The notes under the pieces: generated by a model
Databases searched by the model: none
Told to the model about the DNA's origin: nothing
What the model saw: only the letters and a program-made list of their open reading frames with translations
Shown: piece after piece, positions 18,568 through 25,713 of the stretch
Numbering within the stretch: the first letter of the stretch is position 1
How the letters are laid out: each line of letters starts with the position of its first letter
Position numbers and translations under genes: made by a program
Assembly (NCBI GenBank): GCA_947499255.1
Contig: CANMNF010000002.1
Span: forward strand, 570,430-634,429
Direction: 5' to 3'
Origin: an uncultured Sphingomonadaceae bacterium
GTDB taxonomy: Bacteria > Pseudomonadota > Alphaproteobacteria > Sphingomonadales > Sphingomonadaceae
Length of the DNA stretch: 64,000 bases

Positions 18568-19254
18568 TTAGGCATCCTTCAGATAATAGCGTTCGCCCGG
18601 CTGCATATCGCCGTCAAACTCATAAATGATGGGCGCGCCGGTTGGGATTTCGAGGCCAGTGATTTCATCATCCGAAATGTTGGAAAGGTGCTTTACCAGC
18701 GCGCGCAAACTGTTGCCATGTGCCGAGATAATCACTGTCTCGCCTTTGGCCAGTTCAGGAAGAATGGCGCTTTCCCAATATGGCAGCACGCGTTCAATCG
18801 TAAGCTTGAGGCTTTCTGTTTGCGGAACATCGATGCCTGCATAGCGCGGATCATTGCCGGGATCATATTGATCACCTTCGGGCATGACAGGCGGAGGCAC
18901 ATCAAAGCTGCGACGCCAGATATGCACCTGCTCATCACCGTGCTTCTCACGCGTTTCCTGCTTGTTAAGGCCGGTCAGCCCACCATAATGGCGTTCATTC
19001 AGGCGCCAATCCTTGATTTCAGGAATCCAGATCCGTTCACACTCTTCCAATGCCAGATGCAGCGTTTTGATCGCGCGTTTTTGCACCGATGTGAAAGCCA
19101 GCGTTGGGAAGATGCCTTTTTCTTTCAGCAATTGCCCAGCGGCCTTGGCTTCGGCCACGCCTTTTTCTGTCACATCAACATCCCACCAACCAGTGAAGCG
19201 GTTTTCGAGATTCCACTGACTTTGGCCGTGGCGGACGAGGATCAAGGTTGGCAC
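18568..19254 (-). CDS. gpmA: 2,3-bisphosphoglycerate-dependent phosphoglycerate mutase
   Basis: 228 residues. Glycolytic enzyme interconverting 3- and 2-phosphoglycerate. The phosphohistidine motif [18 protein letters not shown] and the second histidine motif [15 protein letters not shown] are intact, with [11 protein letters not shown] between them. First large gene of the minus-strand run that continues through purE. Confidence 0.97.
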   Translation of the reverse strand: MPTLILVRHGQSQWNLENRFTGWWDVDVTEKGVAEAKAAGQLLKEKGIFPTLAFTSVQKRAIKTLHLALEECERIWIPEIKDWRLNERHYGGLTGLNKQETREKHGDEQVHIWRRSFDVPPPVMPEGDQYDPGNDPRYAGIDVPQTESLKLTIERVLPYWESAILPELAKGETVIISAHGNSLRALVKHLSNISDDEITGLEIPTGAPIIYEFDGDMQPGERYYLKDA

Positions 19255-19293
19255 TGTTCTGGCGCTCCCATGGGATTATCGAAGAAAGGCGCG

Positions 19294-19473
19294 TTAGCCG
19301 TCCTTATCGCGCTTGGAAAGGGTAGGCGTTGTCTCGTCATCATCACGCAAGGCGGTGCTGCGGGCTTGCTGTTTGCGGCGGCGCAGATTCTCACGCAATT
19401 TGGCGGCAAGACGTTCTTCGCGCGATGCGGCCTCGCGAGATGGGGCCTGTGGTGGGGGTAATTTGTCACTCAT
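19294..19473 (-). CDS. Small conserved basic protein of unknown function
   Basis: 59 residues from the ATG at 19473 (MSDKLPPPQAPSREAASREE). It is highly charged, with a predicted helix RLAAKLRENLRRRKQQAR; no membrane segment or known motif. Codon use matches neighbours, and similar short proteins upstream of gpmA are familiar from sphingomonads, which supports it as real. It lies 39 bases before gpmA in the same direction. Function unknown. Confidence 0.65.
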   Translation of the reverse strand: MSDKLPPPQAPSREAASREERLAAKLRENLRRRKQQARSTALRDDDETTPTLSKRDKDG

Positions 19474-19519
19474 TGCGCAAATACCTTTGCCGATAATCGC
19501 GCTTCGGCTCAACCTTGCC

Positions 19520-19548
19520 TTGACTTTAGTAGGGTAGAGAGACAATAG
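19520..19548 (+). promoter_or_regulatory. tRNA-Thr promoter
   Basis: TTGACT (19520-19525) and CAATAG (19543-19548) are separated by 17 bases, and the tRNA begins 20 bases after the -10. This is a good match to a housekeeping sigma-70 promoter placed correctly for a tRNA gene. Confidence 0.65.
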
Positions 19549-19567
19549 CGCCCGCCTGTTAGCGAGT

Positions 19568-19642
19568 GCCGCGGTAGCTCAGTGGTAGAGCGCACCCTTG
19601 GTAAGGGTGAGGCCGAGAGTTCAATTCTCTCTCGTGGCACCA
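19568..19642 (+). tRNA. tRNA-Thr (anticodon GGT), CCA encoded
   Basis: 75 bases form a full cloverleaf: acceptor GCCGCGG with TCGTGGC, D-arm GCTC-AGTGGTA-GAGC, anticodon arm CACCC-TTGGTAA-GGGTG giving GGT, T-arm GAGAG-TTCAATT-CTCTC, discriminator A and an encoded CCA. Confidence 0.97.
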
Positions 19643-19714
19643 TTCCTTCTTTTTGTCGCCAAGATCCCACATCTGCGGGATTGTCCTTGCTGTCCGGGCG
19701 GGCGGTCGCCTTTG

Positions 19715-19731
19715 CGGCCCAAAGGCCGTTT
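19715..19731 (+). terminator. Possible terminator after tRNA-Thr
   Basis: CGGCC-CAAA-GGCCG followed by TTT, with a further TTTTTT at 19740-19745. It lies about 75 bases beyond the tRNA and before the PH-domain operon. A short stem, so only moderate support. Confidence 0.4.
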
Positions 19732-19797
19732 GGACACGGTTTTTTGGTCTGAGATGCAACACTTGCTCGCTTAGGTGTGTTGTGTCAGTAAGACGCT

Positions 19798-20280
19798 ATG
19801 GATGAAACACCTCAAGATGACGATTGCGAGCTGACCAAGCTCCATCCCAATTACAAGACGATGACGCGGGTTGAGGGTCTTGTGGTGGTCGTTCCACTGT
19901 TGATTGCAGCTTTGGTGGTGGAGGCATTTGCCGACTTCCCGCCTGGCATTACCGCGATCCCGCTCATCCTGCTTTTTGTATGGTTGGTGATTTACCTGCC
20001 GATGCGCCGGTATCAGACGCGTGGCTTTGAGATGTCGGCAGATCGGTTGCGCGTTGTAAAAGGCGTGCTCTTTCATTCCGATACGGTTGTTCCATTTAGC
20101 CGGGTGCAGCATCTTGATGTTGAACAAGGCCCGTTGGAGCGCGTCTTTGGTATCGCTCGCCTGATTTTGCATACCGCAGGCTCGCATAATGCCTCCGTCA
20201 CATTGCCGGGTTTGTGGCATGGCGATGCTGTCACTATGCGTGAAGACATTCGCCAATATGTGAAACGCGAATCGCAATGA
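19798..20280 (+). CDS. PH-domain membrane protein (YdbS-like, bPH2)
   Basis: 160 residues. Two adjacent hydrophobic helices (residues about 25-65, LVVVVPLLIAALVVEA and IPLILLFVWLVIYLP) are followed by a bacterial PH-like domain with the DUF304 marks YQTRGFEMSADRLRVVKGV and PFSRVQHLDVEQGPLERVFG. Proteins of this kind occur in pairs with a larger YdbT-like partner. No biochemical role is firmly known. It overlaps the next gene by four bases, so the two products are probably made together. Confidence 0.85.
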   Translation: MDETPQDDDCELTKLHPNYKTMTRVEGLVVVVPLLIAALVVEAFADFPPGITAIPLILLFVWLVIYLPMRRYQTRGFEMSADRLRVVKGVLFHSDTVVPFSRVQHLDVEQGPLERVFGIARLILHTAGSHNASVTLPGLWHGDAVTMREDIRQYVKRESQ

Positions 20281-21833
20281 GCGACGATCCAGTCGTTGAA
20301 GCCGTGCCGCATGAGGCTGAAAGCGAAGCGTGGCTGCGGACCAATCCGTTGAGCGTCATCGCGCGCGGCATCGGTCAGCTCAAAGGCATGATTATCCCGC
20401 TGGTCGCGCTGTTTCTGGGCGGCTCGCAGTTCATGGAGAACTCAGCTTTTTTGCTGCCCATTTTCGCCGTGATCATTGTTGCGACCGTGATTAGCGCGGG
20501 CTTCACCTGGTACGTTACCAAATATCGCATTGGGACCAGCGATGTGAAGTTGGAGACGGGCCTTATCAGCCGTGCGGCGCGCTCGGTTCCTTTTGAGCGG
20601 ATCCAGGATGTCAGCCTTGAACAAAAGCTGATCCCGCGATTGCTTGGCCTTGTGGAAGTCCGCTTTGAAACGGGTGCTGGTGGTAAGGATGAATTGCATC
20701 TTGCTTATGTAAGCGAAGCAGAAGGCGAGGCCTTGCGTGAGACAATCCGCGCATTGGCCGAAGATGCCGATAGCGCGCTTCAGGCAAACAAGGTTGACGC
20801 TCATGAACCGCGTGGTGTTGCCAAGTCCGTGCCGATTTTTGCGATGGGGCCAAAGCGGCTTTTCACCTTTGGCCTGTTTGAATTTTCTTTAATCGCCTTT
20901 GCCGTGGTGATCGGGTTTGCGCAGCAGTTTGAATTCATTTTACCGTTTGGATGGGAAGAAGTGGAGGCGTGGTTCAATCAGCCTGATGCGCGCGCTGAAA
21001 CCATCCGGCAAGTCCAATGGCTGACAGGTATCGTTGGTATCGCCGGCAGTCTTGCGACCGTAATTGCCGTGGGGTTCGCCACCGGCGTTATCCGCACTGT
21101 GCTGCGCGATTGGGATTTCCGACTTGAACGCACTGCCAAAGGTTTTCGCCGTCGCCGCGGCCTGTTGACGCGTAGCGATGTTGTGATGCCTGCGCACCGT
21201 GTGCAGGCGCTGATTGTCGGGACGCGGTGGTTTCGAAAGCGGTTTGGCTGGCATCGGCTATCCTTCATCAGCCTTGCCCAAGATGCAGGCTCAGCCAATC
21301 ACGATGTTGCGCCGTTCGCACAGATGGAGGAGATAGCTCCAATAGTGCAAGCCGCAGGCTTCACGCTACCGGATCATGCCATGCAATGGCGACAGCCCAG
21401 TGCACGGTATTATGCGGACCGGGCGGTGTTTTTCGCGCTGCTTTTGGGGATCCCGGCCATACTCACAATTGCTTTGGTCGATGAAGACTTTGGCTTGTGG
21501 ATTGGTCTGAGTATTGCAGCCATTGCGGTGTTCAGCGTAATCGAGCAGTTCTGGCTTTGGCGAGTGGATCGTCATGGATTTGATCCAGAACAGGTGCTGT
21601 CGCGCCACGGCTGGCTTGCCCCAAGGTTGCAGATTGCAAGCCGGGTCAAACTTCACTCGGTTGAAATCGCGCAAGGGCCGATTGCGCGCAGGCGTGGATA
21701 CGCCACCTTGAATTTCGGATTAGCCGGTGGAAATTTGCGGTTTCGCGGGCTGGATATCGGTGACGCGAAGCGTTTGCGAGCTGCTGTTTTGGCGAGCATT
21801 GCGTCGGTCGATTTCGCGCAGCTACCCCGTTAG
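20277..21833 (+). CDS. PH-domain membrane protein (YdbT-like, multiple bPH2 domains)
   Basis: 518 residues. Three blocks of paired membrane helices (near residues 35-85, 195-270 and 375-425) each lead into a DUF304/bPH2 unit: first TSDVKLETGLISRAARSVPF and RIQDVSLEQKLIPRLLGL, then FRRRRGLLTRSDVVMPAHRV, last VLSRHGWLAPRLQIASRVKL. This triplication matches the YdbT architecture. Function unknown; likely a complex with the product of the preceding gene in the inner membrane. Confidence 0.85.
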   Translation: MSDDPVVEAVPHEAESEAWLRTNPLSVIARGIGQLKGMIIPLVALFLGGSQFMENSAFLLPIFAVIIVATVISAGFTWYVTKYRIGTSDVKLETGLISRAARSVPFERIQDVSLEQKLIPRLLGLVEVRFETGAGGKDELHLAYVSEAEGEALRETIRALAEDADSALQANKVDAHEPRGVAKSVPIFAMGPKRLFTFGLFEFSLIAFAVVIGFAQQFEFILPFGWEEVEAWFNQPDARAETIRQVQWLTGIVGIAGSLATVIAVGFATGVIRTVLRDWDFRLERTAKGFRRRRGLLTRSDVVMPAHRVQALIVGTRWFRKRFGWHRLSFISLAQDAGSANHDVAPFAQMEEIAPIVQAAGFTLPDHAMQWRQPSARYYADRAVFFALLLGIPAILTIALVDEDFGLWIGLSIAAIAVFSVIEQFWLWRVDRHGFDPEQVLSRHGWLAPRLQIASRVKLHSVEIAQGPIARRRGYATLNFGLAGGNLRFRGLDIGDAKRLRAAVLASIASVDFAQLPR

Positions 21834-21855
21834 ACAGCGACCTTGCAGGCTTCAC

Positions 21856-21888
21856 AAAAAAGGGCCCCAGCCTTGTGGCTGGAGCCCT
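21856..21888 (-). terminator. Rho-independent terminator of the PRC-barrel gene
   Basis: On the minus strand a 12-bp stem with one mismatch (21888-21861, tetraloop at 21876-21873) is followed by TTTTTT (21861-21856). It lies 43 bases past the PRC-barrel stop. A strong intrinsic terminator. Confidence 0.9.
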
Positions 21889-21931
21889 GAGCCCTTGTAA
21901 CTTTCACGGACAAGAGCGAAATTTTTGGTCT

Positions 21932-22366
21932 TTAATACATTACGCCATAAAATCCGTAGACTTGCTGGCCAAATCGTTCGTCCAGTTCCGGACTTGAATC
22001 CCGGTTGTAATTTGGTGCATCTTTCAGACGATCCTTGTCGATGTTGACCACGTAACCATCTTTATCCGTGTCATAATCCAATGCGTCCCATGGGATCGGG
22101 AAGAATTTTTCGTTCATTCCCAGAAAGCCGCCAAAGCTCATCACGGTATATTCAATGCGACCTGATAGTTTGCCGATCATCACGTGATCGATTGAGCCCA
22201 GCTCCTCTCCGTCAGTTGAAAACACCTTGGTGCCCTCTACCCTGTCGGATGAAATCAGGTTGTCACTATTGTCGCGGGCAATTGGCCGTGAACGATCAAA
22301 CTGCGTCCGGCGATCAAGTTCGTTATCGGAAAAAGTGGTTTGGTTGCGAAGTGTCTGGTTTTCCAT
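21932..22366 (-). CDS. PRC-barrel domain protein
   Basis: 144 residues. After a polar, asparagine-rich N-terminus (residues 1-35) comes a PRC-barrel with DRVEGTKVFSTDGEELGSID, DHVMIGKLSGRIEYTVMSFG and FFPIPWDALDYDTDKDGYVV. No signal or membrane segment, so cytoplasmic. The domain is found in RimM and photosystem proteins and in many small stress-associated proteins; which role applies here is not clear. A strong SD (GAGGAGG) precedes the ATG, and its leader holds several hairpins. Confidence 0.88.
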   Translation of the reverse strand: MENQTLRNQTTFSDNELDRRTQFDRSRPIARDNSDNLISSDRVEGTKVFSTDGEELGSIDHVMIGKLSGRIEYTVMSFGGFLGMNEKFFPIPWDALDYDTDKDGYVVNIDKDRLKDAPNYNRDSSPELDERFGQQVYGFYGVMY

Positions 22367-22406
22367 AGGGGAAACCTCCTCTTTGCTTGTGTCCGATGGC
22401 AGATGC

Positions 22407-22469
22407 GCTCCCGAATGGAGCTTAGCGGTTCATTCCTTGGAGGAATGGCTCCCAAAATCTTTGGGGAGC
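22407..22469 (-). promoter_or_regulatory. Structured 5' leader of the PRC-barrel gene (three tandem hairpins)
   Basis: Three inverted repeats stand in a row: GCTCC-cgaat-GGAGC (22407-22421), ATTCCT-tgg-AGGAAT (22432-22446) and GCTCCC...GGGAGC (22448-22469). The outer two share the same arm sequence, so arms could also pair across hairpins to give an alternative fold. They lie 40-100 bases before the start codon in the minus-strand transcript. Their role in translation or attenuation is inferred. Confidence 0.45.
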
Positions 22470-22617
22470 TGCTCGACCCGGCCGCATAATGGGGCTGGAG
22501 AGCGAAAGCCGCTTTGCATTTGCTGTGCCATTGGCTCGTTCACCTAATCAATGGCTGACCCCGGTTGTTCGTTCCAAGATAAATACGATTTTTCCGCAGC
22601 TTACCGCAGCACAAGTG

Positions 22618-22926
22618 CTATTGGGCGCGCAGGTCTGCCCATTCGGGGTGGCGATCAAATTGTACGGCCACATAGGGGCAGGCAGGTACGATGGTGAAGC
22701 CGTTTTCCTGTGCATCTGTGATCAGCGCTTCGACCAATTTACCAGCTACACCTTTGCCGCGCGCCTGCGGCGGAGTGAATGTGTGATCTGCGATGCGCAC
22801 GTCGCCTTCGCAGCCCAAGGATCTTCGCCAGGTCAGCTCTGCCTGCCGCTCACTGCCTTTAACATCCATCCGGTACGCGCCGTGCGATCCATTGTCTTCA
22901 TGCGATATAGTGGCTTCGTCTGGCAT
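22618..22926 (-). CDS. GNAT-like N-acetyltransferase (YjdJ/DUF-type small form)
   Basis: 102 residues from the ATG at 22926 (MPDEATISHEDNGSHGAYRM). The small GNAT fold is seen in IADHTFTPPQARGKGVAGKL, where the Q/R-x-x-G-x-G/A acetyl-CoA loop sits, and VPACPYVAVQFDRHPEWADL. Such short forms (about 90-100 residues) are cytoplasmic acetyl-CoA-binding proteins of unknown substrate. It is divergent from the threonine aldolase gene, with 41 bases between starts. Confidence 0.85.
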   Translation of the reverse strand: MPDEATISHEDNGSHGAYRMDVKGSERQAELTWRRSLGCEGDVRIADHTFTPPQARGKGVAGKLVEALITDAQENGFTIVPACPYVAVQFDRHPEWADLRAQ

Positions 22927-22967
22927 GGGTATGTATCTCCGTCTTGCGCCTTTGGCAGGGTGGGGCC

Positions 22968-23975
22968 ATGGCGACATCTATGCAGTTCTTGTCGGACAAT
23001 ACAGCACCTGTCCATCCGCTTGTTTGGGAAGCCATGCGCGCGGCTGACACTTTTGATGCGCCATATGATGGCGATGCGCTTAGCCAGCAGCTTGATGCAG
23101 CTTTCTCACAGCTTTTTGGCCGCGAGTGTTCGGCCCTTTGGGTTGCCACTGGCACGGCTGCCAATTGTCTCGCGCTGGCAAGTATGGTGGAGCCGCATGG
23201 CGGCGTGATTTGCCATGAAGAAGCGCATATTGAGATGGATGAGTGCGGTGCGCCGGGCTTTTATCTGCATGGTGCCAAATTGCTGCTTACGCCTGGCGAT
23301 GGCGCAAAGCTAACGCCTGAGGCTATTAAAACGGTACTGGCCGGGATCACGCGCGGTGTGCATCAGGTTCCAGCGCAAGCCATTAGCCTGACACAGGCGA
23401 GCGAATATGGCGCAAGCTACACCCCGCAAGAGCTGATTGCGATTGGCGATGTGGCGCAAAACGCTGGTCTGGGCCTGCATATGGACGGGGCGCGTTTTGC
23501 CAATGCGGCTGCATATCTCGGCTGCTCTCCGGCACAAGCGGCAGGACCTGTTGATACGCTAAGCTTTGGGTGCGTCAAAAACGGCGCGCTTGGTGCCGAG
23601 GCCATCGTGTTCTTTGACCCTGAAAAAGCTGAGCTTGCCCGGTGGCGGCGCAAACGTGCCGGGCATTTGCAAAGCAAAGGGCGGTTTCTGGCCGCGCAAA
23701 TTCTAGCGTTGCTGACAGATAATCTGTGGCTCGAAAACGCGCGTCTAGCCAACGCGTCTGCGTTGTTGATCGCCGAAGGGGCCCAGGAACGATTGCTCCA
23801 TCCCGTTCAGGCAAATGAGGTGTTTTGTCGTGTTCATGCCGGGGAGCGCGCGGTTTTGCGCGATGCGGGTTTCGCGTTTTACGATTGGGATGATGCCAGC
23901 ATTCGCCTGGTCACCAGCTGGGCCACCGATCCCAGCCATGCCCGGGCATTGGGAGAGGCAATTGCCGCGCTGTGA
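22968..23975 (+). CDS. Low-specificity L-threonine aldolase
   Basis: 335 residues from the ATG at 22968. PLP-dependent enzyme splitting threonine or allo-threonine to glycine and acetaldehyde. Fold-type I beta-eliminating lyase family: SDNTAPVHPLVWEAM, WVATGTAANCLALASM, HEEAHIEMDE, LHMDGARFANAAAYLG and the PLP lysine in LSFGCVKNGALGAEA. The stop overlaps the next start (GTGA). Confidence 0.9.
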   Translation: MATSMQFLSDNTAPVHPLVWEAMRAADTFDAPYDGDALSQQLDAAFSQLFGRECSALWVATGTAANCLALASMVEPHGGVICHEEAHIEMDECGAPGFYLHGAKLLLTPGDGAKLTPEAIKTVLAGITRGVHQVPAQAISLTQASEYGASYTPQELIAIGDVAQNAGLGLHMDGARFANAAAYLGCSPAQAAGPVDTLSFGCVKNGALGAEAIVFFDPEKAELARWRRKRAGHLQSKGRFLAAQILALLTDNLWLENARLANASALLIAEGAQERLLHPVQANEVFCRVHAGERAVLRDAGFAFYDWDDASIRLVTSWATDPSHARALGEAIAAL

Positions 23976-24886
23976 CCGCTGAGCGCCGCCAACATGTCCT
24001 GCTGCGCCCCGGCATTGCGATACCGTTTATAACGGTTGCACTTATCTGGGGATCGACGTGGTTTGTGATCAAGGATGGGCTGGAGAGCGCGCCGCCTAGC
24101 TGGTCTGTCGCATACCGTTTTGGCATTGCGTGTTTGGCAATGTTTTTGCTCGCGGCACGCAGTGGCAAGGGCTTGGGACTAAGCCGCAATGCCCATGTTT
24201 TGGCAGTGGTGGTTGGGTTGGTGCAATTCAGCCTCAATCTCAACTTTGTCTATCACGCAGAGCTGCATCTTACATCGGGCATTCTGGCTGTGATGTTTGG
24301 CCTGTTGATGTTGCCCAATGCTCTTTTGGGCAGGGTCTTTTTGGGCACGCCGATCACTTGGCGCTTTATCGCCGGGACGATGGTGGCGTTAGCGGGGATC
24401 GTATTGTTGTTGCTGAATGAGCGGGGCAATATGCCGCCCGGCACCGATCTGGGTTTGGGCATTGTATTGGCCGCGTGCGGGATCATGGCGGCATCGGCGG
24501 CAAATGTTATTCAAGCCAGCCAATCGGCACGGCGGCTTCCCCTTCTAACATTACTGGCTTGGGGGATGTTATGGGGCTGCGGGTTCGATATCGCCTACGC
24601 CTATATCGCGGATGGCCCGCCGGTCTGGCCATCGGATATCAGTTATTGGAGCGGCGTTGTGTATCTCGCCATCGCCGGATCGGTGGTGACCTTTCCGCTC
24701 TATTTCAAACTTATCCGCGATCTTGGCCCGGGCCGCGCGGCGTACAATTCGCTGCTGGTCCCTATTGTCGCGATGGTGCTGACAACGCTGTTTGAGGATT
24801 ATCAATGGAGTTGGCTTGCCGCTGGCGGGGTTGCGCTATCGCTGCTCGGCATGGTGATTGCGCTGCGCGGGCGACAACTGGATTAA
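23972..24886 (+). CDS. EamA/DMT-family transporter
   Basis: 304 residues from a GTG that overlaps the threonine aldolase stop. About ten membrane helices in two EamA repeats, the first opening with ITVALIWGSTWFVIKDGLES and the second with GLGIVLAACGIMAASAANVI. The drug/metabolite superfamily includes exporters of amino acids and metabolites; coupling to threonine aldolase hints at an amino-acid substrate, but this is only inference. Its stop overlaps the convergent epimerase gene by four bases. Confidence 0.88.
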   Translation: MTAERRQHVLLRPGIAIPFITVALIWGSTWFVIKDGLESAPPSWSVAYRFGIACLAMFLLAARSGKGLGLSRNAHVLAVVVGLVQFSLNLNFVYHAELHLTSGILAVMFGLLMLPNALLGRVFLGTPITWRFIAGTMVALAGIVLLLLNERGNMPPGTDLGLGIVLAACGIMAASAANVIQASQSARRLPLLTLLAWGMLWGCGFDIAYAYIADGPPVWPSDISYWSGVVYLAIAGSVVTFPLYFKLIRDLGPGRAAYNSLLVPIVAMVLTTLFEDYQWSWLAAGGVALSLLGMVIALRGRQLD

Positions 24887-25662
24887 AGCAGCGCGGCAAG
24901 GCCTTCGCGATAGGTTGGAAATCGCGGCTGCCATCCCAAAATGCGCTTCGCTTTGCCGTTCGCAACACGCCTGTTCTCTGCATAAAAGCCACGCGCCATC
25001 GGTGACAGGTCTGCATCTTCAATGCTGATCAACGGCGGTGGTTCTTGACCCATCAATGCGCAGGCATGTTCGACCAAAGTATTTTGACTGCACGGCAGAT
25101 CATCACCAAGATTATAAGCGCCAGGAGGCGCATCGGCTTGCATGGCGGCTACAACACCGCTGGCGATATCGGCAACATGCACCCGGCTGAAAACTTGGCC
25201 GGGCATATCGATCCGTTTTGCACGCCCGCTGGCAATACGATCAAAAACGCTGCGGTCCGGGCCGTAAATTCCAGGCAGACGAAACGCGCGTGCACGAAGG
25301 GACAACCACTTCGTATCCGCCTGTGCGCGCGCTGTGCGCCTGCCGAAACCCGTCGGCGTTCCTTCATCCACCCAGGCACCTTGGGCATCACCGTAGACGC
25401 CAGTGGACGACAGATAACCAAGCCATTTGCCAGCAAGCACTTGGCCATAATGGTCCAGCACCACATCGCTATCATCAACCGGTGGCACGCTGGAGATAAT
25501 GTGCGATGCGCTGTCTATCGCCTGCTTAACGGCGCGCTTATCGGCAAAATCGAGATCGCCATCGCTGCCAGTTGCGCGGACAAGCCAACCTGCATCTTGC
25601 GCGTTCGCGGCGATGACCTTGGCGCTATATCCTAGTCCGAAAATTAGCAGGCGTTTGCTCAT
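24883..25662 (-). CDS. NAD(P)-dependent epimerase/dehydratase-like protein (YeeZ type)
   Basis: 259 residues. Atypical short-chain dehydrogenase: a Rossmann start LLIFGLGYSAKVIAANAQDA with GxGxxA instead of the usual GxxGxxG, then GYLSSTGVYGDAQGAWVDE (serine and tyrosine near the active site) and FRLPGIYGPDRSVFDRI. The C-terminus fits YeeZ-like proteins (RRVANGKAKRILGWQPRFPT). Substrate unknown. Confidence 0.82.
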   Translation of the reverse strand: MSKRLLIFGLGYSAKVIAANAQDAGWLVRATGSDGDLDFADKRAVKQAIDSASHIISSVPPVDDSDVVLDHYGQVLAGKWLGYLSSTGVYGDAQGAWVDEGTPTGFGRRTARAQADTKWLSLRARAFRLPGIYGPDRSVFDRIASGRAKRIDMPGQVFSRVHVADIASGVVAAMQADAPPGAYNLGDDLPCSQNTLVEHACALMGQEPPPLISIEDADLSPMARGFYAENRRVANGKAKRILGWQPRFPTYREGLAALL

Positions 25663-25713
25663 TATCTACCTTTAGCCCCTCGACTGGCGCGCGAAAGACC
25701 CTAGATCATAGCG

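Noticed and set aside
22489-23208. 239-codon plus-strand frame across the GNAT gene
   Set aside because: Runs antisense through a recognisable acetyltransferase and into threonine aldolase in another frame; no family resemblance.
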